In this document: positions 26,994-35,685 of the stretch, in pieces
Layout: the number at the start of each line of letters is the position of its first letter
Position numbering within the stretch: position 1 is the first letter of the stretch
Assembly (NCBI GenBank): GCA_964652975.1
Contig: CAZZCN010000017.1
Location: 1 to 41,674 of the forward strand
Source: CAZZCN01 sp964652975
Lineage (GTDB): Bacteria; Bacillota; Clostridia; Saccharofermentanales; UBA5734
DNA: 41,674 nt
Direction: 5' to 3'
Notes under the pieces: model-generated
Seen by the model: only the letters and a program-made list of their open reading frames with translations
Told to the model about the DNA's origin: nothing
Databases searched by the model: none
Translations under genes and position numbers: made by a program

Positions 26994-27632
26994 CTACAAT
27001 ATCCCCAGCATTTTAATGTATTCGGATGCGATTATGGAATGTCCGAAATCACTTGGGTGTACACCGTCACCGGCTATTTCTGCAGCTGTACTTTTGCCAG
27101 TACAATATGACGCGAATATACCATCCAATGGAAGATAAAAGTCTGCGTATTCGGCAGCAAGCTCCCTGATAATTTGGATTTTGGGGTCTAGATCTTCATG
27201 CCAGGTCTTGCGGTCCGGCAGTGTGTGGAGCAAAAACGGCTCCATTATCATGATCTTCGTATCCGGCATATGATGCTTAATCATCTTGAGCAGATATTCG
27301 TAATGGTCCCGGAATGCTTCCTGCGTGCTCGGGTCATTGGAATCATATCTTCTCCAGACATCGTTGATTCCGATAAGTATCGAAATAAAATCAGGTGCAA
27401 CGTCCATGAAATCCTCTATGTAACGCTCGATAAGGTTATGTACCCTGTCGCCTGATACACCTTTGTTAACAAATTTGATGCCCATCTCAGGAAAAAGTGT
27501 ATTGTACATCGATGCAATTTTCCCTGCATATCCATTACCAAGAAATGAATCATTATCACGTGACCTGCCGCAATCTGTAACTGAGTCCCCCTGAAAAAGT
27601 ACTGTCTGTCCTCTTTTAAAAAATCTGTCCAT
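26994..27632 (-). CDS. SGNH/GDSL-family hydrolase (esterase)
   Basis: A 212-aa protein with all four SGNH blocks: GDSVTD (Ser about 17), the Gly in GVSGDRVHNL, GINDVW (Asn about 90) and DGVHPSDFGH (Asp/His dyad near 190). It has no signal peptide, so it acts in the cytoplasm. This subtype resembles carbohydrate-acetyl esterases and lysophospholipase-like enzymes; deacetylation of imported sugar esters would suit the neighbourhood, but the substrate is not visible. The gene begins 12 bp after the amino-acid transporter ATPase gene with a ggggga ribosome site, so it is probably the last gene of that operon. Confidence 0.88.
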   Translation of the reverse strand: MDRFFKRGQTVLFQGDSVTDCGRSRDNDSFLGNGYAGKIASMYNTLFPEMGIKFVNKGVSGDRVHNLIERYIEDFMDVAPDFISILIGINDVWRRYDSNDPSTQEAFRDHYEYLLKMIKHHMPDTKIMIMEPFLLHTLPDRKTWHEDLDPKIQIIRELAAEYADFYLPLDGIFASYCTGKSTAAEIAGDGVHPSDFGHSIIASEYIKMLGIL

Positions 27633-27644
27633 TAAATTGTCCCC

Positions 27645-28397
27645 CTATATTAAGACCTTTCTAAGAAATTCCTTGGTCCTCTCCTTCTTCGGACTACCAA
27701 ACAACTCCTCCGGCGTACCTTCTTCCGCGATGAGCCCCTCATCCATGAACAGCACTCTGTCCCCGACTTCCTTGGCGAATCCCATCTCGTGAGTCACAAC
27801 AACCATGGTCATTCCGCTCTTGGCAAGGTTCTTCATAACATCAAGAACCTCTCCCACCATCTCCGGGTCCAAGGCACTGGTCGGCTCGTCAAACAGCATG
27901 ACATCCGGATTCATTGCAAGCGCTCTTACAATTGCGATTCTTTGCTTTTGTCCGCCCGAAAGCTGACCTGGATATCCATTCGCTTTCTCGGGCAGACCGA
28001 CTCTCTCTAGAAGTTCCATTGCACGCTTTTGCGCAGACTGCTTGTCCATCTGCAGTAATCTCCTGGGACCGACTGTAATGTTATCCAGTATGGTCAGGTG
28101 TGGGAAAAGATTGAACTGCTGGAACACCATCCCCATCTTCTGCCTGTGGGCATTTATGTTTTTGCCTGCATGAACTATACTGTTACCCTCAAATATTATA
28201 TCGCCTCCGGTAGGAGTCTCCAGAAGGTTAAGGCATCTTAGGAAAGTTGATTTGCCAGATCCCGAAGGTCCGATGACAACGACAACCTCGCCTTTGCGGA
28301 TTTGTGTATTGATACCGCACAATACCTTGAGGTTACCGAAATCCTTCCGTAAATCAATCGTCGATATCAGAATTTCTCTCTCATCGGTCACTTTCAC
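27645..28397 (-). CDS. Polar amino-acid ABC transporter ATP-binding protein (GlnQ-like)
   Basis: A 250-aa ATPase that powers amino-acid uptake. Walker A GPSGSGKSTFLRCLN, Q-loop GMVFQQFNLFPHL, signature LSGGQKQRIAIVRAL, Walker B VMLFDEPTSALDPE and the switch His in VVTHEMGFA are all intact. GTG 28397 follows gaggagg and overlaps the 3' end of the permease gene by 17 bp. GTG 28391 is an alternative. The specific amino acid is not evident. Confidence 0.95.
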   Translation of the reverse strand: MKVTDEREILISTIDLRKDFGNLKVLCGINTQIRKGEVVVVIGPSGSGKSTFLRCLNLLETPTGGDIIFEGNSIVHAGKNINAHRQKMGMVFQQFNLFPHLTILDNITVGPRRLLQMDKQSAQKRAMELLERVGLPEKANGYPGQLSGGQKQRIAIVRALAMNPDVMLFDEPTSALDPEMVGEVLDVMKNLAKSGMTMVVVTHEMGFAKEVGDRVLFMDEGLIAEEGTPEELFGSPKKERTKEFLRKVLI

Positions 28398-29244
28398 GCA
28401 GCCTCCTCTCCACCTTCTTCATAAGGGCTGTCAAAATCATTACTATAGACAAGTATATAATCGCGATTGCCATCAATGGCAAGAACGGTTCGAATGTCTT
28501 GTTCCTGATCTGAAGTCCAGCCCTGGTAAGGTCGTCAATTGCAATGTATCCGGCTATTGATGTCTCCTTAAGCAATGTTATAAGTTCGTTGAACATGGCC
28601 GGGAGGACATTCTTTATCGCCTGCGGAATTATTATAAGCCGCATGGTGTCAAAATAACCGAAGCCCAAGGATCTGCCGGCTTCCATCTGACCTTTATCTA
28701 CGGCTTCAATGCCAGCACGTATAATCTCTGCCACATAGGCACCACTATTGATTCCAAATGCAAGTATTGCAATTATTATGGGGTTCGGGGCGCTGGTAGC
28801 GAATATTACAAAATAGATAATAAGAAGCTGCACCATAACGGGTGTTCCTCTTATGATCGTAAGATATATATCCACTATAGCCCCAAGCGGCCCCACTTTC
28901 TTACCGCTGTTCTGAATTGTCTTTATTATTGCAAGAGTAAGTCCAATCAAAGATCCTAGAAGAGTTGCACCGATTGTAATTCGGATTGTTACCCAAAGGC
29001 CTTGGACCAGCCACATGTATCTATCGCCTTGAATGAAATTATCATAAAATCTCTGTGAAAATTCCGTAAATGCGTTGCCTGAAAATACTACATTGCCTGC
29101 TAAGCTTCCTGAGAACCTGTCAGCTGCAAAAGCCAAGCTGGAAGCGGCGCCAAAAACAACAATAAAGGTGCAAAAAGCCAGGACTCTTTTATAAAGTCCC
29201 GGCTTTGCTGAATATCTCATTATAATCGCGTATATGTTTTTCAT
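28381..29244 (-). CDS. Polar amino-acid ABC transporter permease
   Basis: A 287-aa membrane protein of the HisM/GlnP family. After an N-terminal helix and a short outer segment (about 40-75), the permease domain begins WLVQGLWVTIRITIGATLLG. IIRGTPVMVQLLIIYFVIF and the coupling motif GRSLGFGYFDTMRLIIIPQA are characteristic. It pairs with the ATPase that overlaps its end and the binding protein encoded upstream. The first copy of a 32-bp direct repeat touches its start codon. Confidence 0.94.
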   Translation of the reverse strand: MKNIYAIIMRYSAKPGLYKRVLAFCTFIVVFGAASSLAFAADRFSGSLAGNVVFSGNAFTEFSQRFYDNFIQGDRYMWLVQGLWVTIRITIGATLLGSLIGLTLAIIKTIQNSGKKVGPLGAIVDIYLTIIRGTPVMVQLLIIYFVIFATSAPNPIIIAILAFGINSGAYVAEIIRAGIEAVDKGQMEAGRSLGFGYFDTMRLIIIPQAIKNVLPAMFNELITLLKETSIAGYIAIDDLTRAGLQIRNKTFEPFLPLMAIAIIYLSIVMILTALMKKVERRLRESDR

Positions 29245-29345
29245 TTACAGACTGCCTGCCTCGTATTTTGTTATTCCGATAGCTAATGCATTATGTATTC
29301 AAGTTTGTTTCTAATTTACAGACTGCCTGCCTCGTATTTTGTTAT
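29243..29345. repeat. 32-bp direct repeat between binding protein and permease genes
   Basis: The 32 bases at 29243-29274 recur exactly at 29314-29345, offset by 71 bp. The left copy abuts the permease ATG and includes its ribosome site (gaggcagg on the minus strand). A 10-bp AATTAGAAAC element on the minus strand also recurs after the binding-protein stop and after the upstream repeat copy. This looks like a recent local duplication that doubled the translation-initiation region. Confidence 0.85.
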
Positions 29346-29370
29346 CAATGTGAGGTTCAAAGCGCAGTTT

Positions 29371-30228
29371 CTAATTAAAACTTGATTTACGTATTACAAC
29401 AACTTGCTTGGCATCAATATACGGATCAGAAAAATTAATGTTTTTCTTTCTCTCTTCTGTTACAGTCATGCCAGCTGCAATGATGTCAATTTTAGATGAT
29501 GTAAGCGAAGGAATCAAAGAGTCAAATGCCATATCGGTTATAACCAGTTCCTTGTTCATTTTCTTGGCTATGTAAGCAGCTATTTCTACATCTATTCCAA
29601 GAATTACACTGCCTTCCTTGTATTCATAAGGAGCAAAGCCTGTTTCGGTACCCATTGTCAGTTTCCCTCCGGTTGCTCCTTTGTTAAGGTCGACAGTGGT
29701 TACCATAGAGGCATCCTTCTGATATTTTAAAATAATCGCAGCCAGGGTTCCGTCAGCCTTCATGGCAGCCAGAGCTTCGTTTACAGATTTCAAAAGATCG
29801 TCATTGCCCTTCTTGATGGCAAGAGCATATTCCTCGGTGGTAAGTTCTTTGGCTAAAATCATAAGGTCTGCATTCTCTTTGACAAAGAATTCTGCAGGCG
29901 CATTGTCCATGATAATCGCATCTGCCTTTGTCTGCTTGAGCGCTGTGATGGCATCAATGTATTTCTCGAATGATGTTACAGTTGTCTTAGGGTCCTTTGT
30001 CTTGATCTCCTCGGCGAGATCGTTGCCGATTGTTCCTTGTTGGACTGCAATAGTGATTCCAGTCACGTCTTCTATATCACTGATTTTAACCTTGTCACTG
30101 TTTGCTTCCGATGCGGTACTTGCGGTGCTCTGTGTGCTGTTTAAATCTGAATTGGCGGTGCATCCTGTAAAAATTGCAGCAATCATGCCCAAAACGGCTA
30201 ACACTGCTATGAATTTTCTCTTTTGCAT
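29371..30228 (-). CDS. Polar amino-acid ABC transporter substrate-binding lipoprotein
   Basis: A 285-aa lipoprotein: signal with lipobox AIFTGC (Cys about 23), then a Ser/Thr/Asn linker. The mature domain is the family 3 solute-binding fold: VTGITIAVQQGTIGNDLAEE, ALKQTKADAIIMDNAPAEF, LTMGTETGFAPYEYKEG and the terminal SSKIDIIAAGMTVTEERKKN, INFSDPYIDAKQVVVIRK. The order of the two lobes appears unusual: the segment matching the normal domain start (TMGTETGFAPYEYKEGS) is at about residue 192 rather than near 40, which suggests circular permutation. First gene of the amino-acid transporter operon, with promoter at 30282-30310. Confidence 0.9.
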   Translation of the reverse strand: MQKRKFIAVLAVLGMIAAIFTGCTANSDLNSTQSTASTASEANSDKVKISDIEDVTGITIAVQQGTIGNDLAEEIKTKDPKTTVTSFEKYIDAITALKQTKADAIIMDNAPAEFFVKENADLMILAKELTTEEYALAIKKGNDDLLKSVNEALAAMKADGTLAAIILKYQKDASMVTTVDLNKGATGGKLTMGTETGFAPYEYKEGSVILGIDVEIAAYIAKKMNKELVITDMAFDSLIPSLTSSKIDIIAAGMTVTEERKKNINFSDPYIDAKQVVVIRKSSFN

Positions 30229-30281
30229 TTAAAATCCCTCCTGAGTTTATTTATGTATGTCAATGTTTTTACAATGGTCAA

Positions 30282-30310
30282 ATTATACAATAAAAAATGT
30301 TATACGACAA
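30282..30310 (-). promoter_or_regulatory. Promoter of the amino-acid transporter operon
   Basis: On the minus strand TTGTCG (30310-30305), 17 bases, TATAAT (30287-30282), followed by a ~50-base leader and the ribosome site aggaggg. Near-consensus spacing and -10 box. Confidence 0.7.
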
Positions 30311-30498
30311 GTGGAAAAGTGTATGGCTTGTTTCTTTGATTGTCTTTGCTTAATATGTATTCCCAGTCTTGTCCTGTCAGTTGAACTTTGTATAAAAAGG
30401 ACGTTTCTGTTTATCGATTTAGCATCGACAGATTCATATTTCATCGGATTTCAAGGCAAATTCACCGGTTCGCTGACACTTTACTTTCTTCATTGAAT

Positions 30499-30527
30499 TT
30501 GCTTTTTCATTAGTTCTATAGTATAAT
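30499..30527 (+). promoter_or_regulatory. Promoter of the M23-bactofilin-PBP operon
   Basis: TTGCTT (30499-30504), 17 bases, TATAAT (30522-30527), 86 bp before the first start codon. The -10 box is perfect. Confidence 0.6.
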
Positions 30528-30613
30528 TTTTTCTCGTATAGGTAATTTGGAAATGTATATTAATATAAGTACATGTTTTTTCTTGCCTAAATATAAGTTT
30601 AATCGAGGTATGA

Positions 30614-31534
30614 ATGAAGAGAACAGTACAGAGCCTTGGCGCAGATCCGGAAGTCCGCAAGGCGACCGTTAACATGTTTTCGGTTTTAAAATATAATAAG
30701 ATGCTCCTGGTTTCTTTTTCATTTGTCTGTATTATCGCTACAGGTATATTCGGGTTCACACTCGGCGGGATGACAGACAACGATGCAAATGCCTCTGTTA
30801 TACAGACTTATGCTTCAATCGCACAGGAGAATGACATCGCGGAGTTGGATGTCCTGTCACTTGAAATCGAGAAGATCGATACTCAGAAGAAGAACAATGC
30901 ATTACAAGAGCAGAACCGCGTTAACAAGGAAGCTACAGATTCCATAGCAGATACTGTTCTGGGCTCATTGATGAGTAACCTGGAGTCCAAGAAAATCACC
31001 AACCGTTCAGCAAGTGTCGATTCCTACATCAAGGAAGCAAAGAATCTAATAGTTCTTAACAGCAAACTCACCAGATTTAAGAAAACAGCCGACTACAAGC
31101 TCGTTGACATATCTACCTATGAGAAGGCACTTACAACAAGATTATCTAAAATTCCCACCTTAAAGCCGATATCCGGTTCTTTTCGCGGCTTCGGCAACAG
31201 AAATCACCCTATATACGGGTATTATCATTTTCATCCTGCTGCGGACCAGAGCGCACCCTACGGTACCCCTATAAAGGCAGCCGGAGCTGGTTATGTTGTC
31301 AAAGTGGGTTATGACGGTGGTTCAGGTAACAATTTAGTAATTAATCATGGCAATGGTTTTACAACAGCTTACCTGCATGCAAGCGTCATAATGGTTAAAG
31401 TCGGACAGACAGTCAAGAAGGGCGACATAATTGCAAAAGTTGGAAGCACTGGCTCATCAACAGCACCGCATCTTCATTTCGAAGTGACATATAACGGTAC
31501 GCCTTTTAACCCACAGAAAATACTGATTCAATAG
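30614..31534 (+). CDS. Membrane-anchored M23 (LytM-type) peptidoglycan endopeptidase
   Basis: A 306-aa protein: a short cytoplasmic N-terminus, one membrane helix (about 34-55: MLLVSFSFVCIIATGIFGF), a helical/coiled region (about 65-175) and a C-terminal M23 domain. The zinc site is intact: HPAADQSAPYGTPI (His about 207 and Asp), AYLHAS and HLHFEVTYNGTPFNP. It should cleave peptide cross-links in the wall. ATG 30614 follows gaggt. It is the first gene of an operon with bactofilin and a class A PBP. M23 peptidase next to bactofilin is a recurrent pair in bacteria with shape control. Confidence 0.93.
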   Translation: MKRTVQSLGADPEVRKATVNMFSVLKYNKMLLVSFSFVCIIATGIFGFTLGGMTDNDANASVIQTYASIAQENDIAELDVLSLEIEKIDTQKKNNALQEQNRVNKEATDSIADTVLGSLMSNLESKKITNRSASVDSYIKEAKNLIVLNSKLTRFKKTADYKLVDISTYEKALTTRLSKIPTLKPISGSFRGFGNRNHPIYGYYHFHPAADQSAPYGTPIKAAGAGYVVKVGYDGGSGNNLVINHGNGFTTAYLHASVIMVKVGQTVKKGDIIAKVGSTGSSTAPHLHFEVTYNGTPFNPQKILIQ

Positions 31535-31593
31535 GTCATCAGATTTCTATAGATTCATACAAGGCACTAATACAATGAAGCGAGGACGTAAAA

Positions 31594-32016
31594 ATGGGTA
31601 TAAGAAAGCATTTTGCCGACTTTAAATTATCTGCAGACTCAGACAAAATAGATACTGTTATAGGCAGCAGCGTTACAGTTGACGGCCCTATCGTCTCAAA
31701 GAAGGATATCAGAGTGGATGGCAAGGTAAACGGATCCGTTTCAACTAAAGGAAGTCTTTTTGTCGGCCCTGAAGGTGTTATTGGCGGGGACATCAAAGCC
31801 AGGCATGTTACAATTTGCGGTAAGGTTACTGGAAATGTTACCAGTTCAGGCCGGGTTATAATATCATCTAAGGCATTCATTACCGGGGACCTCTCAATGG
31901 AGCACCTGGTTGTAGATGAAGGCGCGATTTTCAACGGCAAGGCTAACATGCAGACAGGCACTTTACATAAAGGTACTGACTCGGTTTCCGATAACAGCCT
32001 TATAGCAGAGCAATGA
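31594..32016 (+). CDS. Bactofilin (polymer-forming cytoskeletal protein)
   Basis: A 140-aa protein with the single bactofilin beta-helix domain: VIGSSVTVDGPIVSKKDIRV, DGKVNGSVSTKGSLFVGPEG, VIGGDIKARHVTICGKVTGN. Bactofilins assemble into non-polar filaments at the membrane and position wall enzymes. The N-terminus has no membrane helix. It is encoded 59 bp after the M23 peptidase and overlaps the PBP start by 4 bp (ATGA), which points to a shared wall-shaping complex. Confidence 0.95.
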   Translation: MGIRKHFADFKLSADSDKIDTVIGSSVTVDGPIVSKKDIRVDGKVNGSVSTKGSLFVGPEGVIGGDIKARHVTICGKVTGNVTSSGRVIISSKAFITGDLSMEHLVVDEGAIFNGKANMQTGTLHKGTDSVSDNSLIAEQ

Positions 32017-34415
32017 CCATGGCATCAAAAAACACGACCAATTCGAGCGACATCAAATTACGCAAAAAATACCGCAGGAGAATCAAGGGGCATCCTTCCC
32101 ATTCTCCTGTAAACGAGTCTGTTTCCCAGACAGTATCTACAATATTCAAGCAGTTTTTGAAGGTCATAGTCATTATTATTGTTCTAATTTCGCTTGTTCT
32201 CGGAGGGTTGGGAGCAGGAATGATGATAGGTTATATCACAACCGCCCAGCCTCTTAATGTCTGGCAGCTTAAAGGCAAGAATGAAACTTCATTCATATAT
32301 GATTCCAAAGGTGCGGTCATCGCCAAGCTAACCGGCAGCCAGAATATCGACCGTGAATTTATTCCTTACAGCCAGTTTTCATCAACTTATATCGGCAAAG
32401 CATTTATCGCCATAGAAGACGAGCGGTTTGACTCGCATTTTGGCATTGATCTAAAACGCATAGGAGCGGCACTTTTGAGTTTTGTGGTTACAGCAGGCAA
32501 TCCTACATCTGGAGGATCCACGATAACCCAGCAAACGGTCAAAATGATTTCCGGAGCCGACCAGCGTTCGGCTCAGCGAAAAATACAGGAATGGTATAAC
32601 GCAATCAGACTTGAGCGCCAGCTCAAAAAGTGGGAGATTATGGAGTTGTATGTCAATCTTCTTCCCATGTCCAACAGTTACGTTGGGATTCAATCCGCAT
32701 CCAAGGCATATTTTGGAAAGGATGCATCAAAGCTCACTCTTTCAGAATGTGCCTTTTTGGCAGGAATCCCTAACCTCCCGGGAAGATACAATCCTCTGAC
32801 AGAGTCGGGAAGAAGGAATGCTTTCCGTAGACAGCGAGTGGTACTTTCCAAGATGCTGGAGCTGGGATCAATTACTCGAAAGCAGTATGATGAGGCGCTC
32901 GAATCAGAGATACGATTTGTTACCAAGGCATTGGATAATACCTCTGTTGTAGTTAATTCGTATTTTGTTGATTACACAATCGACCAGGTTAAACGAGACC
33001 TTATGAAAAAGCGCGGATATAGTTCCAGCATTGCTCTCACAACTATTTATAGCTATGGTTGCAAGATTTATACTACTATGGACTCGTCTGTCCAATCCTT
33101 GATGGACAAGGCATTTCAAACAGAGAAACTATTTGTAACCAACAAGTCAGCTGTGGCTGATTTCCCTGAGCACGCACAGGGCGGCATGGCAGTAATTGAT
33201 CCTGAAAGTGCTCAGGTAAAGGCAATAGCAGGAGGCTACGGCAAGAAAGATGCGAACTTTATAACCAACCGCGCCACCGGTATTGAACGGCAGCCAGGTT
33301 CTTCAATAAAGCCAATAGCTGTATACGCTCCGGCAATTGACATGGGCAAAATATCAGCCGCAACAATGATTAACGATAAGAAGCTGTTTTTGAACCGTGA
33401 AACACCTAATGAAGAATATCCCAAGAACAGCTATAGATCCCATTATGGCATGATGACAATCCGTAACGGCTTAAAAATTTCATCCAATACAGTTGCCGCA
33501 CAGGTCTGGATGAAACTTGGCGGGCTTAATTCCCTTGATTATCTCAAAAGCGTCGGCATTGACAGACCTGATGAGAATTATCTGTCAATTGCATTCGGTG
33601 GTTTTAACCGAGGAGTCTCCCCTCTGCAGATGGCTGCAGGTTATCAGCCATTCGCCAACAATGGCCAATATGCAGATCCGGTATGCTACACCAAGGTTAC
33701 AGATGCAGAAGGAAATATAATTTTAGATGGCACACCTAAATTTTATCAGGTATATAAGACTGAAACAGCAGCTGTAATGAATGCTCTGCTTACTGAACCC
33801 TTGCTTCCTGCAAATTCTCCATTTGGTCGTTCCGGTACAGCACCGGGATATCAGATAAAAAATGCCAAAGGCGAGCTTATATCAACATCCGGCAAGACAG
33901 GAACCGCTGATGGAAACCGTGACAAATGGTTTGTAGGTTATACGCCATATTATATCGGCGCCGTCTGGTATGGATACGACGGAAGGCTTAAGACAATCAA
34001 CATTCCTTCCAACGACTCTTCGAATGCTATTAAAATCTGGCATAATGTTATGACCAGTATTCATGCAAAACTCGTTCCTGCTGATTTCTACGAGCCACCC
34101 ACCCTTGTTAAGCTCGATATCTGCATGAGTTCAGGAAAACTGGCTACAGAAGGCTGTTCTAAAGCAGGCAAATATGTTGTAAAGGAGAACTTCCTGCCTG
34201 ATGTTGACATCAATCCCACAGATTACTGCACAGTGCACGACAAATACATACCGGTAACGGCAGCTCCCACCTCGGCAGTAACAAGTGATGTTACATCCTC
34301 TGCATCATCGTCTGCGTCAACAGACTCAGGTGCTTCAACGGCATCATCAATTGCATCTTCATCTGCTCTTGCAACACCAGCAGCACCAACGTCCAAAGCA
34401 GTGTCTTCCAAGTAA
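32013..34415 (+). CDS. Class A penicillin-binding protein (PBP1A-like)
   Basis: An 800-aa bifunctional wall synthase. A short basic cytoplasmic tail and one membrane helix (about 48-76) precede the glycosyltransferase domain (about 95-270, catalytic Glu in AIEDERFDSHFGID, then GGSTITQQTVK). The transpeptidase domain (about 385-690) has SSIK at about 429-432, SSN near 490 and KTGTADGN at about 628. The final ~60 residues are Ser/Thr/Ala-rich and disordered. ATG 32013 overlaps the bactofilin stop; ATG 32019 is an alternative. Translational coupling to bactofilin is notable. Length is normal for the class. Confidence 0.96.
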   Translation: MTMASKNTTNSSDIKLRKKYRRRIKGHPSHSPVNESVSQTVSTIFKQFLKVIVIIIVLISLVLGGLGAGMMIGYITTAQPLNVWQLKGKNETSFIYDSKGAVIAKLTGSQNIDREFIPYSQFSSTYIGKAFIAIEDERFDSHFGIDLKRIGAALLSFVVTAGNPTSGGSTITQQTVKMISGADQRSAQRKIQEWYNAIRLERQLKKWEIMELYVNLLPMSNSYVGIQSASKAYFGKDASKLTLSECAFLAGIPNLPGRYNPLTESGRRNAFRRQRVVLSKMLELGSITRKQYDEALESEIRFVTKALDNTSVVVNSYFVDYTIDQVKRDLMKKRGYSSSIALTTIYSYGCKIYTTMDSSVQSLMDKAFQTEKLFVTNKSAVADFPEHAQGGMAVIDPESAQVKAIAGGYGKKDANFITNRATGIERQPGSSIKPIAVYAPAIDMGKISAATMINDKKLFLNRETPNEEYPKNSYRSHYGMMTIRNGLKISSNTVAAQVWMKLGGLNSLDYLKSVGIDRPDENYLSIAFGGFNRGVSPLQMAAGYQPFANNGQYADPVCYTKVTDAEGNIILDGTPKFYQVYKTETAAVMNALLTEPLLPANSPFGRSGTAPGYQIKNAKGELISTSGKTGTADGNRDKWFVGYTPYYIGAVWYGYDGRLKTINIPSNDSSNAIKIWHNVMTSIHAKLVPADFYEPPTLVKLDICMSSGKLATEGCSKAGKYVVKENFLPDVDINPTDYCTVHDKYIPVTAAPTSAVTSDVTSSASSSASTDSGASTASSIASSSALATPAAPTSKAVSSK

Positions 34416-34484
34416 TATATAATCATAAAACAGAATTTCTTGAATGTATTTATTTTCTTGATAAGAATTATTTCACGTATATTT

Positions 34485-35486
34485 TTACTTTTTATGACGC
34501 AAATCTTCCCCGAAAAATTTCAGAACATTGAAATTTCCGTGGACTCTTGATAATACCCTTTCATCATATATGGACGAAAGGGATTTTATATCAAGGTTGG
34601 TGGAAATGATGAACTTCTTGTCGCATCCTGATCGTTGATTCAATATTGACAGGAGTTCAGGCTGCCTGCTGGCATTTTGTGTCTCTGTACCGAAATCGTC
34701 AATAATAAGCAAATCGCAGGATAAAATGCTGTTATATGTCATTTGCGATTTTTCGAGTCTTTCGGGATTCGGTGCAAACGAGTTTGAAAGCATTCTATAA
34801 TGTGCTATCTCTTCGAAAAGTTCGGGTGATGAAAAGTAAAGTACGAACTTGCCTTTTTGTATCAATTCATTAGCAATGCACCCCGACAAAAAGGTCTTGC
34901 CCGTTCCGGGTTTACCGATAAAAAACAGGCTTTTCGTCTCATTTCGATCAAACGTCTTAATGAATTCATCGCATATCATCCTTATCCCCTCTATCTGCTT
35001 GCGAGGCGAAACGGCCACTCCGTATTTGTCTTGATTCGCATTGTCTGAAAATAAGTTGATATCAAAATTTCTGAATGTATACTGCCCTATATTACCCAGA
35101 TTGGACTTTTCTATCAACTTCGGTATAAGAAGCTTATAATAGCATTGGCACGGACTTTTAGAATTATCTATCGTTCTGCCGGTGTCATTGCACAATTCGC
35201 ACCTATGTACAGGTGAGTCAAATCCATGAGGTATATTGTTTTTGACCAGAAATGCATCTCTCTTTGCCAGAAGCTCTTCCTTTTTAGAAGAGGTCTTCCT
35301 CATTACTCCGTCACCTAGAATCTCAAGCGCTATCGTAGCATTCTCCTGCATCAATTGTCGGTCTATCTCAGCTAATTCCGGATAATCCCAGTAAACGCGT
35401 TCTATATTGTCCTGGGTATTCTGCGCACATGAATTCTGGCGGTTCTGATACTCCCTGTTAATTTCTTTTTCTATCGCATTTCTCAT
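34485..35486 (-). CDS. DnaI/DnaC-like replicative helicase loader ATPase
   Basis: A 333-aa AAA+ protein. The N-terminal part has a zinc-binding cluster, HRCELCNDTGRTIDNSKSPC followed by QC (about 93-114), typical of DnaI-type loaders. The ATPase follows: Walker A FIGKPGTGKTFLSGCIANEL (about 190-209), Walker B LLIIDDFGTE (about 264) and sensor ISTNLD. It loads the replicative helicase, or a prophage equivalent. Located 199 bp downstream of the DnaD-like gene in the same orientation, the usual clostridial pairing. Converges on the PBP gene. Confidence 0.92.
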   Translation of the reverse strand: MRNAIEKEINREYQNRQNSCAQNTQDNIERVYWDYPELAEIDRQLMQENATIALEILGDGVMRKTSSKKEELLAKRDAFLVKNNIPHGFDSPVHRCELCNDTGRTIDNSKSPCQCYYKLLIPKLIEKSNLGNIGQYTFRNFDINLFSDNANQDKYGVAVSPRKQIEGIRMICDEFIKTFDRNETKSLFFIGKPGTGKTFLSGCIANELIQKGKFVLYFSSPELFEEIAHYRMLSNSFAPNPERLEKSQMTYNSILSCDLLIIDDFGTETQNASRQPELLSILNQRSGCDKKFIISTNLDIKSLSSIYDERVLSRVHGNFNVLKFFGEDLRHKK

Positions 35487-35685
35487 AAATAATCTGCCCT
35501 CCTTATGTCTCGCAAGGATTTGTTAATATATACCACTAGGAGAAATCATCTGATAATTCTAATTCTCAATATAGAAATAAATATACTGTCGTGCCTCATT
35601 CTGCTCCTCTTTTCTCTGAGCAGTCTTACAATGGGTACACTTCAAATTTATTGTGCATTCATGTATATGATAATAATACGTTATT

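Larger units (their letters stand above)
30229..30613. other. Divergent intergenic region between amino-acid transporter and envelope operon
   Basis: Carries two opposed, well-formed promoters, one for each side (30282-30310 leftward, 30499-30527 rightward). The ~190 bp between them show no gene with a ribosome site and no obvious riboswitch or T-box fold by eye. Confidence 0.55.

Noticed and set aside
30257..30496. Rightward 79-codon frame between the amino-acid transporter and the M23 gene
   Set aside because: It overlaps the leftward transporter promoter, lacks a ribosome site, and ends at the next promoter.
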